DNA of 64,000 bases from Rhodeus uyekii (lineage: Eukaryota > Chordata > Actinopteri > Cypriniformes > Acheilognathidae), in assembly GCA_037043235.1 (NCBI GenBank), contig JAWRVZ010000056.1, forward strand, positions 186,001 through 250,000, given 5' to 3'. Every line of letters starts with the position of its first letter. Within the stretch, counting starts at the first letter, position 1. The position numbers were made by a program, and so were the translations under genes. Under the pieces are notes generated by a model. It was not told where the DNA came from, did no database searches, and worked only from the letters and a program-made list of their open reading frames with translations. Positions 36,493 to 48,987 of the stretch are shown piece after piece.

Positions 36493-38242
36493 TACATATG
36501 TTATCAGATTTATTTTGATAAATATGTCAAAATATAACATTGTGACTACATGAAAAGGGCTTTTACTGCTATTAAAATATAGATTTGTAACAAAATAAAC
36601 ACAACATGTGTTCATGCGGTGAATCTGGGAACAGCTGTGACATCCTCAAAGCTTGTACAGCTGCTCCGTCTGAGTCAATCGTCTGCTCTCAAAAGGATGT
36701 TTTATTAACAAAGTTCAGGAGGAGCACATTCAGATAATTAACCTAATTAACACGGGAGGAGCACATTCAGTTAATCAACTCAATAAAAGAGATAAGAGCT
36801 ATATAAAGCAGAATTACGTCTGGTTCCAAAAGAGTTTTCCAGCATCCGTCCACTACTCCATCTTCTCACTTCTAAATATTCTTATCCCAACCTGGAATGG
36901 GGGGAGTACTCTGGGTTTGAAGCCCTCCCCTTGGACAGCACAAACATTTTTCTAACCTTTACTCTTGACTAATTTTATGCAAGTGGGAATTTGTGAATTG
37001 CTCTCACAGTACTTTGGTGTTGGCGTTGTCTCAAGGTGAAAAAAACTTCTAACCGGCATGCACTGCTTCAAGTCAGCCGCTGATCCATCTGTGCAATATA
37101 TAGGGAGCGGCAAAAACTGCATAGGGACCCTAACTGAATGCTGTTTAAGAATATCGCAGTCATGTTTGCATTTGGTGTGGATTACAGCAGTATCCCAGCT
37201 GTGTAGTATCTGAAATTAAATCACTCAGGTCTGTTGAAACATATTTTCTTCTCTCATTAAATACTTCTGCTTGTGATAAAAGCACCTGAAGAGAAGTGTT
37301 GGCAAACTAATATTTGATGGTTACTGTTCTGTCACCAAACAAAACTCAACAAAGAGGCCCCATTGACACTGTTGAGAAGAGCAATTATGAAGAATCCGAC
37401 AGTTCATTTAATAGCCATCCAAAAATACAGAATAACGTGCAGTGAATTCTAATTCTTCACGTTTACTCTAACCAGTAAAAGCTTTGAGTTTAAAATTACA
37501 GATTCACTTCAGGATACAAATTTAATTGAAAATGGTGACGTATCTATCGTAGGCCTATAGTTTCTATTGCAGTTGTGCCAGTGTGTCTTGTTGTGCTAGA
37601 AACAGATAAAAAATCATATTTTTCCCCTAGTTTGCCAACTAAATAGAATGTAATTAAAAGACATGCACGTCTGTCTACAGTCCTGTTCACGCAAAAAACA
37701 AAGAGTGCACAGCGTAGTTTGATTCATTAACAAATAAATGGTAACAATTTATCCAATTCAACCACACAAATAAGTAAAGACTTTATAAGCATCACATTTT
37801 TGTTTCATAAAATAAAATAAAAATATGTTGCTGAAGTAAGAGTGTTGAACTTTCTACAGCACATCTGAAAGATTTGTTTGAGCACCTCTACTGTGCACCC
37901 ACATTTGTCCTTCAGCTTGAAGCTTATTCATTTAAATTTTGGTGTGAAAGGGCCTTTAAATTTGGCAAAAATATAATTTTACTTCGTTATTAAAAAACAA
38001 ACAAGCAAACCTAGCTCACATGAGGAAAAAGAATGCAAAAGTAACGTAATGCATTATTTTCCATAAAAAGTAACGGATGCAATTTGGGCAGTAATGCAAT
38101 ATTGTAATGCACTGCTTTTAAGAAGAACTTTCCCCAGAACTTTACATGAATATTTACGTGTATCCTGTTTTGTGTTGAAGCGACTCTGAAAATATTAGTC
38201 CACACTCCTCAGTTTAATGGGATTTCACCAACATAGAACATA
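36493..38242. other. Non-coding, with a promoter-like retroelement fragment near 36.6-36.95 kb
   Basis: At 36715-36785 two copies of 'aggagcacattcag' lie 52 bp apart, followed by 'gagctatataaagcag' at about 36807-36822, a good TATA box. This may be an LTR or retroelement promoter. The rest is AT-rich with no gene; 38030-38110 resembles a common fish repeat fragment ('aaagtaacgtaatgcatt'). Confidence 0.35.
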
Positions 38243-38244
38243 TA

Positions 38245-39878
38245 CAGTCAGGTCCCTAAATATTGGGACATCGACACAATTCTAATCTTTTTGGCCCTAT
38301 ATACCACTACAATGGATTTGAAATTAAACGAACAAGATATGCTTTAACTGCAGACTTTTAGCTATAATTTGAGGGTATTCGCATCCAAATCAGGCAAACG
38401 GTGTAGGAATTAGAAGAGTTTGTATATGTGCCTCCCACTTTTTAAAGGACCAAAAGTAATGGGACGGATTGACAATCGTAAATAAAACTTTCATTTTTAA
38501 TACTTGGTTGCAAATTCTTTGCAGTCAATTACAGCCTGAAGTCTGGAACTCAGACATCACCAGACACTGGGTTTCATCCCTGGAGATGCTCTGCCAGGCC
38601 TCTACTGCAACTGCCTTCAGTTCCAGATTGTTCTTGGGGCATTTTCCCTGCAGTCTTACTTTCAGCAAAGTGAAATGCATGCTCAATCGGATTCAGGACA
38701 AGTGATTGACTTGGCCATTGCATTACATTCCACTTCTTTCCCTTAAACTCTTTGGTTGCTTTCGCAGTATGCTTCGGGTCATTGTCCATCTGCACTGTGA
38801 AGCGCCGTCCAATGAGTTCTGAAGCATTTGGCTGAATATGAGCAGATAATATTGCCCGAAACGCATCAGAATTCATCCTGCTACTTTTGTCAGCAGTCAC
38901 ATCATCAATAAATACAAGAGAACCGGTTCCATTGGCAGCCATACATGCCCACGCCATGACACTACCACCACCATGCTGATGAGGTGATGAGGTGTATGCT
39001 TTGGATCATGAGCAGTTCCTTTCATTCTCCATACTCTTCTCTTCCCATCACTCTGGTAAAAGTTGATCTTGGTCTCATCGGTCCATAGGATGTTGTCCCA
39101 GAACTGTGAAGGCTTTTTTAGGTGATGTTTGGAAAACTCTAATCTGGCTTTCCTGTTTTTCAGGCTCACCAATGGTTTACATCACATGGGGAACCCTCTG
39201 GTGAAGTCTCCTCTTGATTGTTGACTTTGACACACATACACACACCTCCTGGAGAGTGTTCTTGATCTGGATAACTGTTGTGATGGGTCTTTCTTCATCA
39301 GGGAAAGAATTCTTCAGTCATCCACCACAGTTGTTTCCGTGGTCTTCCGGGTCTTTTGGTGTTGCTGAGCTCACCGGTGCATTCTTTCTTTTTAAGGATG
39401 TTCCAAACAGTTGATTTGGCCACACCTAAAGTTTTTGCTATCTCTCTGATGGGTTTGTTTTGTTTTTTTCAGGCTAATGAAAGCTTGCTTCACTGATAGA
39501 GACAGCTCTTTGGATCTCATATTGAGAGTTGACAGCAACAGTTTCCAAATGCAAATAGCACACTTGAAATGAACTCTGAAACCTTTTATCTGCTCCTTGT
39601 AAACGGGATAATGAGGGAATAACGCACACCTGGCCATGGAACAGCTGAGCAGCCAATTGTCCCATTACTTTTGGCCCCTAAAAAGTGAGAGGCACATATA
39701 CAAACTGTTGTAATTCCTACACCGTTCGCCTGATTTGGATGTAAATACTCTTAAATTAAAGCTAAAAGTCTGCAGTTAAAGCACATCTTGATCGTTTAAT
39801 TTAAAATCCATTGCAGTGGTGTATAGAGTCGAAAATATTAGAATTGTGTCGATGTCCCAAAAGATATGGACCTGACCG
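38245..39878 (-). mobile_element. Tc1-like transposon with both TIRs (1634 bp), dead transposase
   Basis: The ends 'cagtcaggtcc' (from 38245) and 'ggacctgaccg' (to 39878) are inverted, each flanked by TA (38243-38244 and 39879-39880). The inverted arms extend for roughly 210 bp, including 'gtgtaggaatta'/'taattcctacac' and 'cagtaattcccat'-type blocks near 38455 and 39660. The transposase reads on the minus strand between the arms. Confidence 0.9.
38574..39640 (-). pseudogene. Tc1-like transposase, frame-broken
   Basis: Minus-strand fragments run in order: N-terminal DNA-binding remnants (39392-39637), 'RKARLEFSKHHLKKPSQFWD' leading to 'ILWTDETKINFYQSDGKRRVW' (first catalytic Asp), then 'MAWACMAANGTGSLVFIDD', 'VQMDNDPKHTAKATKEF' (second Asp) and 'LVLNPIEHAFHFAESK' (third residue, Glu). 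All three DDE-type positions are visible but in different frames, so the enzyme is inactive. Confidence 0.85.
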
Positions 39879-39880
39879 TA

Positions 39881-41308
39881 CTTGGATCAACATTCTAATT
39901 AACCAATTAGATTTGAGGGACAAGTTTACAATTTATGCCAAGTTTAGGCTTAAAAACAGTCTTGGGAGCTCTTGGGTTTAGAGGCTGGGATAGGGTTAGG
40001 ACTAAATGTTGAGACAGGATCAACAAAAACGGTTGGGTCAGGAACACTATTCCTTTTTAAAATTAATTTCAATTAAAATAAACATAAACAATTAACAATA
40101 ATTAAAAATAAAATAAACTAGTATCACAATACATGGCAAAGAACTGAAATACATTGTGGATATCTTTATCCAAGAGGTTTTATAAATCTTAAATGAATGC
40201 ATGAAAATGAGAGATGCCTGCAAAGTAGAATGAGACAATAAGTGTGAACAATATGAGAAAATATGTGAACAATATATCATTGTCCTAGAAGTAAGGCAAA
40301 AAAGCAGCTTCATATGGCACGTCAGTAAAGGGTGAGTACATTTTACCTTTCTCTGTTAATTATTCAAGCTCTTCCTTCTTATTATGCCATGCTGACAGTT
40401 GTCTTTCATCATGGCAATAACTCTGGTTTGAATTGTGGGCTCCTTCTCTAAAATTATAAACATGATTGTTTTTTTTTGCATGTATCAGTATTAATGGAGC
40501 TTATAAATATAAATGCAGGAGATTCCATCTCCTGCTTGAATAACTGCAGCAGGAGTGCTAGATTGTCTTTGGCACCTTAGCAGACCTCTGATTCTTTAAG
40601 AGACACTCTAACAATAGAAACGTTAAAGTAGCTTGTATACTGTAATGGTTGGCCTTTAGATGAAACAGCACACTGATATCCGGTGTTGGATCTCAATACT
40701 GCAATGACATTTGACAGAGCATGTCTGTGATTAATGCTTCCAAGAGACGTCTCAGGAATATGTCAGTATTAAAGCAAGATATAATAACTTCCTTTCTTTA
40801 ACAACAAGCATTGTTAGTGGTTGCTGAGATGCAATTGCTCATAGCAATACTAAAATTCTTTTCTTGTAAGTTGTACCCCTAGACTTATTGGCTGTATGTA
40901 CACAGGCCTTAATTAATTGTATTTCAGATAATAACACTGATCTGTGATATATAATCTTGTTTGTATCTTAAAGCATAATCCATCACATTCGGTCTGAAAA
41001 TATAGTCAGTATTAAGATGATTTATTAACGACACTACTGCAGCAATTATCATCACTCAGCATTTGTCATTCTGTCCTATGCAGAATTGTGCTTTTTGATA
41101 AATTGTAACAGCAGATTTTTATGGGATTTATAACAGTTCTTTTATAACATTTATTAAGGGTAGGTTTTTATAAGCAAATTGACATTCTGAATGCCTAACT
41201 ATCAATGTCAGTAACTTAATCACATGGTCAAAAAGTGCATATGTGTGTGTGAGAGGAGGATGTCAATGTTAAATGTTTGACACACATACAGCAGTGCATT
41301 CAAAGGCA

Positions 41309-41310
<2 letters not shown>
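39881..41310. other. AT-rich non-coding sequence
   Basis: No gene or clear repeat boundary seen. Short open frames (for example 40092-40313) lack known domains. Confidence 0.5.

Positions 41311-41340
<30 letters not shown>
41311..41340 (+). repeat. Poly-C tract of 30
   Basis: Thirty consecutive C, directly followed by an A-rich stretch. Such a G/C homopolymer can form G-quadruplex or i-motif structures and is prone to length error in sequencing and assembly, so its true length is uncertain. Confidence 0.95.
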
Positions 41341-41342
<2 letters not shown>

Positions 41343-43305
41343 AACAAAAAAACCAAACACTTAAAAATCATTGATTGTCCAGGATGTTACATGAGTTTTT
41401 TTAAATGAGCTGCTTAAATTTCTATTCACTTTGAGGTTTTCAATTGTTCATTTTTAAAATATAGTTCAACCCGTTAAATATCAGAAACAACTATCAACAT
41501 TAGTTCCGTATTTCAAAGGGGGTGGCACTTAATGTTGATCATTTGTTTTCTCAAAGACAAATGAGAAGTCAAAGCAATTGAATAAGCATATTTAAATAAG
41601 CATACAATTCTGTAAAGCAAATGTACTGAAATAAACATGTTCATTTTATATAAAAAGTCAATTTTTTTAAGGGTGTATAGACATTTATGGAAAATGTACT
41701 TGGAAAATTAGCATGAGACCACAATTCCACAATGCACTGATGTGAATGGACAGTTTATACATTAAAGAACGTTCACAGCCAGAAAATATTCATAACAACT
41801 AAAGCAGTCAATCAAGAGCAGCACAAATTTAAATATGGTTGCTAAGGTAGTGTGTTACTGTGTAATATCAACAGGCACAAAATGGCTCAAATAATAGAAA
41901 ATTGACTAGCGCAAACCTGAGTAAATCATGTTGCATGATTTATATTGATTCATACAATACTATCCTCCCATAATTCGTTTCTGAAAGGAAAATCACCCAA
42001 CAATTCACATTCAATAAGGTCAGAGACAATGGTGTCTATTAACTACTGACCGTAGTTTTTTTAAATGTGAAAAGACTGCTAGCCAATGTCAAGTTCATTG
42101 TCGTGGTTGGATTAATGCTTCAGACACGTATCATATCAAAGGCATTTCCCATAGTGACCCCTAGGGGTCGCAGCGTTTAACTCCTTTTCAAAAGGGAACA
42201 CAGCTTGATGAGACCGTTTTACTGACGAAGCTCACAGCTCATCTCATTTGAGTCATTAAAATCTGAAAGTCTTCATTCTAATGATCCTATGTTGCTTTTA
42301 TTGAGATATTCAAATTAAAGAGGACGCCAAAAGACCTGCACATCCACTCTCATACAACTACTAACAGACTCACTTCACAACACACTCATTATACAATGTC
42401 CAATTATTCTTTTTTTCACCGTTTCAAAAAGGGAGCTGCCATTGGCTAATTATAGGTGACTGGAGTTTAGTTGTGTTAAAAGCAGCTTCTTGCTCCACTG
42501 GCACAGGTTGTTTATGCAAATTATTAGCAATTTGTCATTGACATGATAGACTGCAATATAGTATCAGTAACACTTCTGTTGCTTCTCTCCAGCTGCATCT
42601 TAATGTAATTTATCCCAAGGTATTATTTATAATGTCATCCCTCCTTTTTTATCATGATGGCCTAAAATATGTAATGCCTGAAGCAGTACATAGACAAATG
42701 TCATCTCACACACACGTGGATCTCTACTCATGTATGGTATTGTACCTGCTACTATTAAATACAATTTAAAAAAAATAATAATTCTGCCAAGTAAATCCGA
42801 AATGTTGGATGTTTGCAGCCAGCAGGCAATATGCTACAGTGATATCAAATATAAGACGATTATCGAAACAGAATTTAGGGCTGGATAAGTCACTTTTATC
42901 ATGTACATTATAAAATGGATATTCTTTATATAAACATTGTCAATCAATAGGGAATCACTTTTTATAAATCGCATAAAAGCAGTTTGGATACTACATCTCT
43001 CAGATGTAAGCAAATAAACACCAACTGGCCATTCAAATAAAATACATCCTCTAATAATTCACTCTTAAACATGTGCCCAATTAGGAATAATTAACTTTAT
43101 TCAAACATTAGATGCACAACTGCTGAAAAAAGCATCAAAACATCACTAATCAAAGCATCAGAACATTTACAACGTACAAGTTATGATATTTATTGTAATG
43201 ACAGTAAACAATTATGCTAAGATAATGAATTTAATCCATTATCGTAACGTTAGATTGTTTATAAAATTTAAGTTACTTCCTTGTATCAGGCATTAAAGCT
43301 CTCAT

Positions 43306-43308
<3 letters not shown>
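41341..43308. other. AT-rich non-coding sequence with a 14-bp palindrome
   Basis: GACCCCTAGGGGTC at 42156-42169 is a perfect palindrome, followed by 'gcagcgttt' and a semi-palindromic 'tccttttcaaaaggga'. The latter recalls the DIRS-type termini in this window. The rest has no recognised gene or repeat. Confidence 0.45.

Positions 43309-43346
<38 letters not shown>
43309..43346 (+). repeat. (TC)n microsatellite, about 19 units
   Basis: Pure TC dinucleotide run of about 38 bp. Confidence 0.95.
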
Positions 43347-43349
<3 letters not shown>

Positions 43350-43589
43350 TGCTTTTATGACAGTTCTGATCATCACAGTATCACAGTATAAGTCAATTAA
43401 ACTTCAAGTATGTACAATAGGAATTAGGAAGGATAAGTGACTGTGAATCAGTTTCACCTGCTTTGGTGCAAATAAAAGTGACAACAGGTGAACTGGTGAG
43501 GCAACAGTAAGACAACTCCCAAAAAGGAATTGATTTTGCAGGTGGTGGACATAGCTAATTATTGTCTTGTTATTCATCTGGACTGATAT

Positions 43590-44400
43590 GTCTTTTAATG
43601 TTGTGTTTTGTTAGGGTCCTTGTCACTGTCTGTAGAGCAGGCAGTCCTGCTTCTCGAGAATGGCACATATATACATGCCGTTGCAAGGTGGTTTGGTATG
43701 TCTCAGAGTACAGATTCAATTCAGTTTCAAGAGCATGGAGGAGATGGAGGAAAAAGGCCGCTACACATTGAGAACAGGACAGGATGTAGAAGGTTATTTG
43801 CTCTTCTATGAAAGGAGGAACAGGAGGAGTACCTCTAGAACCCTACAAAATCATCTCCAGCAGGATACTGTTGTGCATATTTCTGACCAAACTGTCAGAA
43901 ACAGATTTCATAAGGGTGGAATGAGGGCCAGTCCCATCCTCTAGTGGGATCTGTGCTCACAGCTCTGCACTGTGCAGCTCGATTGGCATTTGCCAAAGAG
44001 AACACCAGAAATGGCAAGTCCCCCATTGGCGCCCCAATGAGAGCAGGTTCACACAAAGCACATGTGAAAGACTTCAAAAGTCTGGAGAAGCAGTGGAGAA
44101 TCTAATACTGCGTGCAACATCATCTAGCATGACGGGTTTGGCGGTGGGTTGGTAATGGCCTGGGTAGGCCATTGACTGGCCTCATGTTCTTCAGACCTAA
44201 ATCCAATTGAGAACCTCTGGGACATTATGCATTCTAATCTGCCACGTAGCTCCAAAGATCACTGATGCCCTGTTCAGTGCCTGTGAGGAGATCTACCAGG
44301 ACACCATCTGCCATCTCATCAAGAGCATGCCCAGATGTTGTTGTGAGTACATACAGGCATGTTTGGACCATACACACTACTTACGTTTATGAATTGATGT
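43590..44400 (+). pseudogene. Decayed Tc1-like transposase, + strand
   Basis: Pieces in shifting frames resemble one Tc1-like transposase: 'LSVEQAVLLLENGTYIHAVA' (helix-turn-helix region, about 43620), 'RRNRRSTSRTLQNHLQQDTV' with 'DQTVRNRFHKGGMRA' (43815-43930), 'ALHCAARLAFAKE' (about 43965) and 'SSDLNPIENLWDIM' (about 44195, third catalytic block). The segment between the last two blocks is much shorter than normal, so an internal deletion removed the second catalytic region. TIRs were not found. Confidence 0.75.
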
Positions 44401-45554
44401 ACATTCTAGAGTGTACATAAATCTTAAATGTAATATTTAATTAGGATAAAATATATATACAAAAAATATATATTTTTATATAACTTAAAGGAGTTAAAAT
44501 AAAGGACTTAATTGCTTAGCATAGCATAAATGATTACTGTCATTATTATAAATATCATAATTTGTACAAGTTTGTAAATATATCAATTAGTGAGACAGTC
44601 AAAAGGAGAGAGAAAATGTCCAGTTTCAACAGTTGTGCGTCTAATGTTTGAGAAACTAAAGGTTGTTGCTCACAAATTGGCACACATATGACAATGAACT
44701 CAAAAAGGCTGTATATTATTTGAATTACTGAAATGGTGGGCTCTGTAAAATTACTTTTGCAATAATCACTTTGCAGTATTTACATTGCATTTTTGTATAT
44801 CAGTGTAGTCACTGGTTGTTAGTGTTATATAATTGCTCTTTACACAACATAATCTGGAAATGCTTTAAAAGCCTTTAAAGAAAAGTACTGCATGTTTAAT
44901 GCATGGAGTTTGCACATTTGTCTAATTATGGTTTCACTGTGGCCCACATATGTAAACACAGTATCTTTGAACTCTCCAGTGTTTGATCATTCATATTCAC
45001 TGCTTCTTGATAATATTTATAAGTTATATGAAACATACTTTAGTTTACCTTTAAAAAAAAGTTTAAACTTTTTAATAATAATATAATTAATATCATAAAA
45101 GTCACATGCTGGTTGCAGCAGAGATGAGACAGGATTTATGTGCAGCAGTTACTATTAACAACAAAATAATTTAAACTTCAGACCAAACTTCAGACCAACA
45201 AGTAAAACGCAATGAAAACAATCAACTGAAAAGGACTAAACATGGCTTAAAAAACAACAAACAGACGGACTAATTAACCAGACACACCTGAACAGAATAC
45301 TAAGTCAAATCAGTTACCATGGAGACAAACAGGCAAGAGACAGAGGAAGACTGAACTAATTAACAACCTAGATGATTATCAAAGACACTCAGATGCAACA
45401 GAAAACCATACACTGAACACGAATAAATAACCTCAAAATGTGACTATAATATGATATTATACTATAAAACTGTTTAATGCACAGGTAATTCCAAGGTCAG
45501 TTTAATTACCATTCTATATTAAAATGATAGCGCACCCGCAAATGAAAATTCTGA
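44401..45554. other. Non-coding sequence
   Basis: AT-rich. The stretch 45105-45420 ('aattaaccagacacacctga', 'gttaccatggagacaaac') resembles parts of common cyprinid repeats, but I could not set its boundaries or class. No gene seen. Confidence 0.4.
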
Positions 45555-47144
45555 TCAACTGTTCAAGAGGGAAATGGCCTGTGGGAAGAAACTGTTCCTG
45601 TGCCTAGTTGTTCTAGTGGCCAGTGATCGGAGTCGCCGTCCTGATGGTAACAGTTCAAACAGGAAGTGTCCAGGGTGAGCAGAGTCTGTGTTGATTTTAC
45701 CTGCTCTCTTTTTCACTCTGGAAGAGTACAGGTCCTGGAGGGCTGGCAGGGGAGCACCAATAATCCTCTCTGCAGTCCGGATTGTACGATGTAGTCTCCT
45801 GATGTCAGATTTGGTACCTGAACCAAACCAGACAGTGATGGAGGTGCACAAAACAGACTCAATGACGGCCGAGTAGAACTGTATCAGCAGCTCCTGTGGG
45901 AGGTTGAACTTCCTCAGCTGACGAAGGAAGTACAGTCTCTGCTGGGCCTTTTTTACAATGGAGTCAATGTGATTTTCCCACTTCAGGTCCTGAGAGATGG
46001 TGGTGCCCAGGAACCTGAATGACTCCACTGCTGCCACTGTGCTGTTCATGATGGTGAGTGGGGGCAGAGCAGGGCTGTTCCTCCTGAAGTCCACTATCAT
46101 CTCCACCGTTTTGAGCGTGTTAAGCTCAAGGTTGTTATAACTGCACTAGAGAGCCAGCTGTTCAACCTCCAATCTGTAAGCAGACTCATCACCGTTTTGG
46201 ATGAGGCCGATGACAGTGGTGACCTCTGCAAATTTCAGGAGCTTCAAAGAAGGGCCTTTAGAAGTGCAGTCATTGGTGTACAGGGAGAAGAGCAGTGGGG
46301 AGAGAACACACCCCTGGGGGGCGCCAGTGCTGGTAGTGAGAATCCTGGATGTGAGTTTCCCCAGTCTCACTCGCTGCTGCAGGTCTGTCAGGAAGCTGTA
46401 AAATGGCATGGAGAGCTAATAATAATAAATAATAATAATCAGTTACATTTATATAGCGCTTTTCCAGAGCTCAAAGCGCTTGGGAGGGGGGGGGGGGGGA
46501 TCTCCTCAACCACCAGTGTGCAGCATCCACTTGGATGATGCGACGGCAACCTGTGCCAGAACGCTCACCACACACCAGCTAAGGAGAGGAGACAGAGCAA
46601 TGAAGCCAATTAGTGTAAGGGGGTAATTAGTAGGCCATGATGGACCAAGGCCAATGGGCATATTTGGCCAGGGATGCCGGGGTTACACCCTACTCTTGCG
46701 AAGGGCATCCTGGGATTTTTAATGACCACAGAGAGTCAGGACCTCGGTTTAACGTCTCATCCGAAGGACGGTGCTTGTTGCAGTACAGTGTCCCCGCTGG
46801 AGCTGGGTCAGTTTAGCTGTAAGAAGATCAGGCATGATGGTATTGAAGGCCGAACTGAAGTCCACAAATAAGATCCTTGCATAAGTCCCAGGTCTGTTGA
46901 GATGTTGCAGGATATATATATATATATATATATCATCCACAGACCTGTTTGCTCTGTAGGCAAATTGAAGAGGATCCAGCAAGGGTCCAGTGATGTCCTT
47001 CAGGTGGGCCAGAACCAGTCTTTCAAATGACTTCATGACCACAGATGTGAGAGCGACATGTCTGTAGTCATTAAGTCCAGTGGTTTTGTTTTTTTTGGGG
47101 GACAGTAATGATGATAGAGCGTTTGAAGCAACAGGGAACTTCAC
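45555..47144 (-). pseudogene. LINE ORF2 relic (RT to C-terminus), split by a SINE-like insertion
   Basis: On the minus strand the order is: 'LNDYRHVALTSVVMKSFERL', 'PLQFAYRANRSVDD' and 'FVDFSSAFNTIMPDLLTAKL' (47144-46805); then, after an insertion, 'FLTDLQQRVRLG', 'STGAPQGCVLSPLLFSLYTN' and 'LLKFAEVTTVIGL' (46409-46146); then 'MIVDFRRNSPALPPLTI' to 'PSGRRLRSLATRTTRHRNSF' (46106-45555). FADD at the active site has become FAEV. An (AT)n run at 46912-46934 has expanded inside the frame. The family is a fish non-LTR element distinct from the L2 at 32 kb; I do not assign the clade. Confidence 0.85.
46418..46799 (-). mobile_element. SINE-like element nested in LINE, 5-bp target duplication
   Basis: GAGCT lies on both sides (46413-46417 and 46800-46804). 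The element, read on the minus strand, ends in 'aaaagcgctatataaat' (complement at 46447-46463) followed by a (TTA/ATT)n tail, while its body contains the teleost repeat 'gggatttttaatgaccacag' near 46710 and a G run at 46482-46499. Removing it rejoins the LINE reading 'LTQL' to the following RT segment, so the boundaries are well supported. A terminal microsatellite tail fits LINE-driven insertion. Confidence 0.8.
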
Positions 47145-48227
47145 ACTGCTCCAATGATCTATTGAAGATCCGCGGGTGGAGACAGAGACAATGGGTTGAG
47201 ACAGAGACAGAGGGTGGAGACAGAGACAATGACATTGAACTGATGATTACAAGATCACGCAGTTATGCGTGTCAAACCATGATGGTATTTTCAACCACTT
47301 TACCTGATTTGCATGAATCCACTGGGGACATGGTTTGGGGGCGGGCCTTCGTGATTTTAGTAAGTTGAAAAACACCAATTGTAATGCAAACTGATTGGTA
47401 AACACCCATTTTGGTTCTGCATGAGCACTTCTCAGTAGTCTAACTGATGCTTCCTCATTAGAGAGAAACAGGTGCATCCTATAGAGAAGTCTTGTTTGTT
47501 GAATCACCTGACATCTTTGGGTTTGGGAATCTATCTTATTATTTCTCTGTTGCTTGTTATTTGCATTTGATTTATTGTTCCTAAATATAATGAGATGCAA
47601 TGAAGTTATTAAAGTGTATGAATAAACCATTTTTGTACATTCTTATGTACAAATAATATTTATTATGATTTTCCTTATCAAAGTTCAACAACAAGTCCAA
47701 GTGAGATGAACTTGACTATCTGCATTAATAACCCAGTGCTTGCAGAGAACCTTCCCTTCTTTCCATTAGTGAAGGCAGATGAGTATCTATGATTAAAAAA
47801 GAGAAGCATCTGCTTATTACTGCTGACATTTAGCTGTAGTCGACAGAATCATCACCTGACCTGTCCTTTATCTCATGCTCCCTGATTACTGCTTAACCAG
47901 GTAATCATTCATATTCCTGATTCTGTATTCAATTTTTAGACTATAACTACTCTCCATTGAATTTATTCTGTCCCCTCTGAAACACAATCACAAAAAGCTG
48001 TTCATGAGAAAGTGACTGACAAGGGTATTTTGTGATATTTAATAACATTGAGGCATACTTATGGTAAATCTGCCAAGAAAGAGATTAAAGAAAATTTAAA
48101 GAAATTTTAATTGACAAAAAAACCTAACCTTTTTTATTCTGCAAGATATACTTGTCACTTAAATGGTATTTAAATATCATTCATTTTTCTCAAAATTATA
48201 GTAATGGCCATAGTTCAGAAGTGTTTA
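47145..48227. other. Non-coding sequence with short minisatellite
   Basis: At 47175-47232 an imperfect 'gtggagacagagacaatg'-type unit repeats about three to four times. The remaining sequence shows no gene. A 127-codon minus-strand frame at 47247-47630 has no recognised domain. Confidence 0.5.
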
Positions 48228-48987
48228 CAGTGGGTACGGAAACTATTCTAATCCCCCTTAATTTTTCACTCTTTGTTATATTGCAGCCATTTGCTAAAAT
48301 CACTTAAGTTCATTTTTCCCCCCTCATTAATTACATATGGCTCCCCATGTTGACAGAAAAACTGAATTTTTAACATTTTTGCAGATTTATTAAAAAACAA
48401 AACTGAAATATCTCATGGTCCAAAGTATTCAGACCCTTTGCTCAGTATTTAGGAGAAGCACCTTTTGCTGTAATAGAGCCATGAGTCTTTTTGGGAAAGA
48501 TGCAACAAGTTTTTCACACCTGGATTTGGTGATCCTCTGCCATTCCTCCTTGCAGATCCTCTCCAGTTCTGTCAGGTTGGATGGTTAACGTTGGTGGACA
48601 GCCATTTTTAGGTCTCTCCAGAGATGCTCAATTGGGTTTCAGTCAGGGCTCTGGTTGGGCCATTCAAGAACAGTCACAGAGTTGCAATGAAGCCACTCCT
48701 TCGTTATTTTAGCTGTGTGCTTAGGGTCATTGTCTTGTTGGAAAGTAAACCTTCAGCCCAGTCCGAGGACCTGAGCACTCTGGAGAAGGGTTTTCATCCA
48801 GGACATCCCTGTACTTGGCCAGATAATCTTATTTCTCACCATCTTGTAGTCCTTCAGGTGCTTTTTAATAAACTCCATGTGGTCTTTCATGTGTCTTGCA
48901 CTGAGGAGAGGCTTCCGTCAAGCCACTCTGCCATAAAGCCCCAACTGGTGGAGGGCTGCAGTGATGGTTGACTTTCCACAATCTTCT

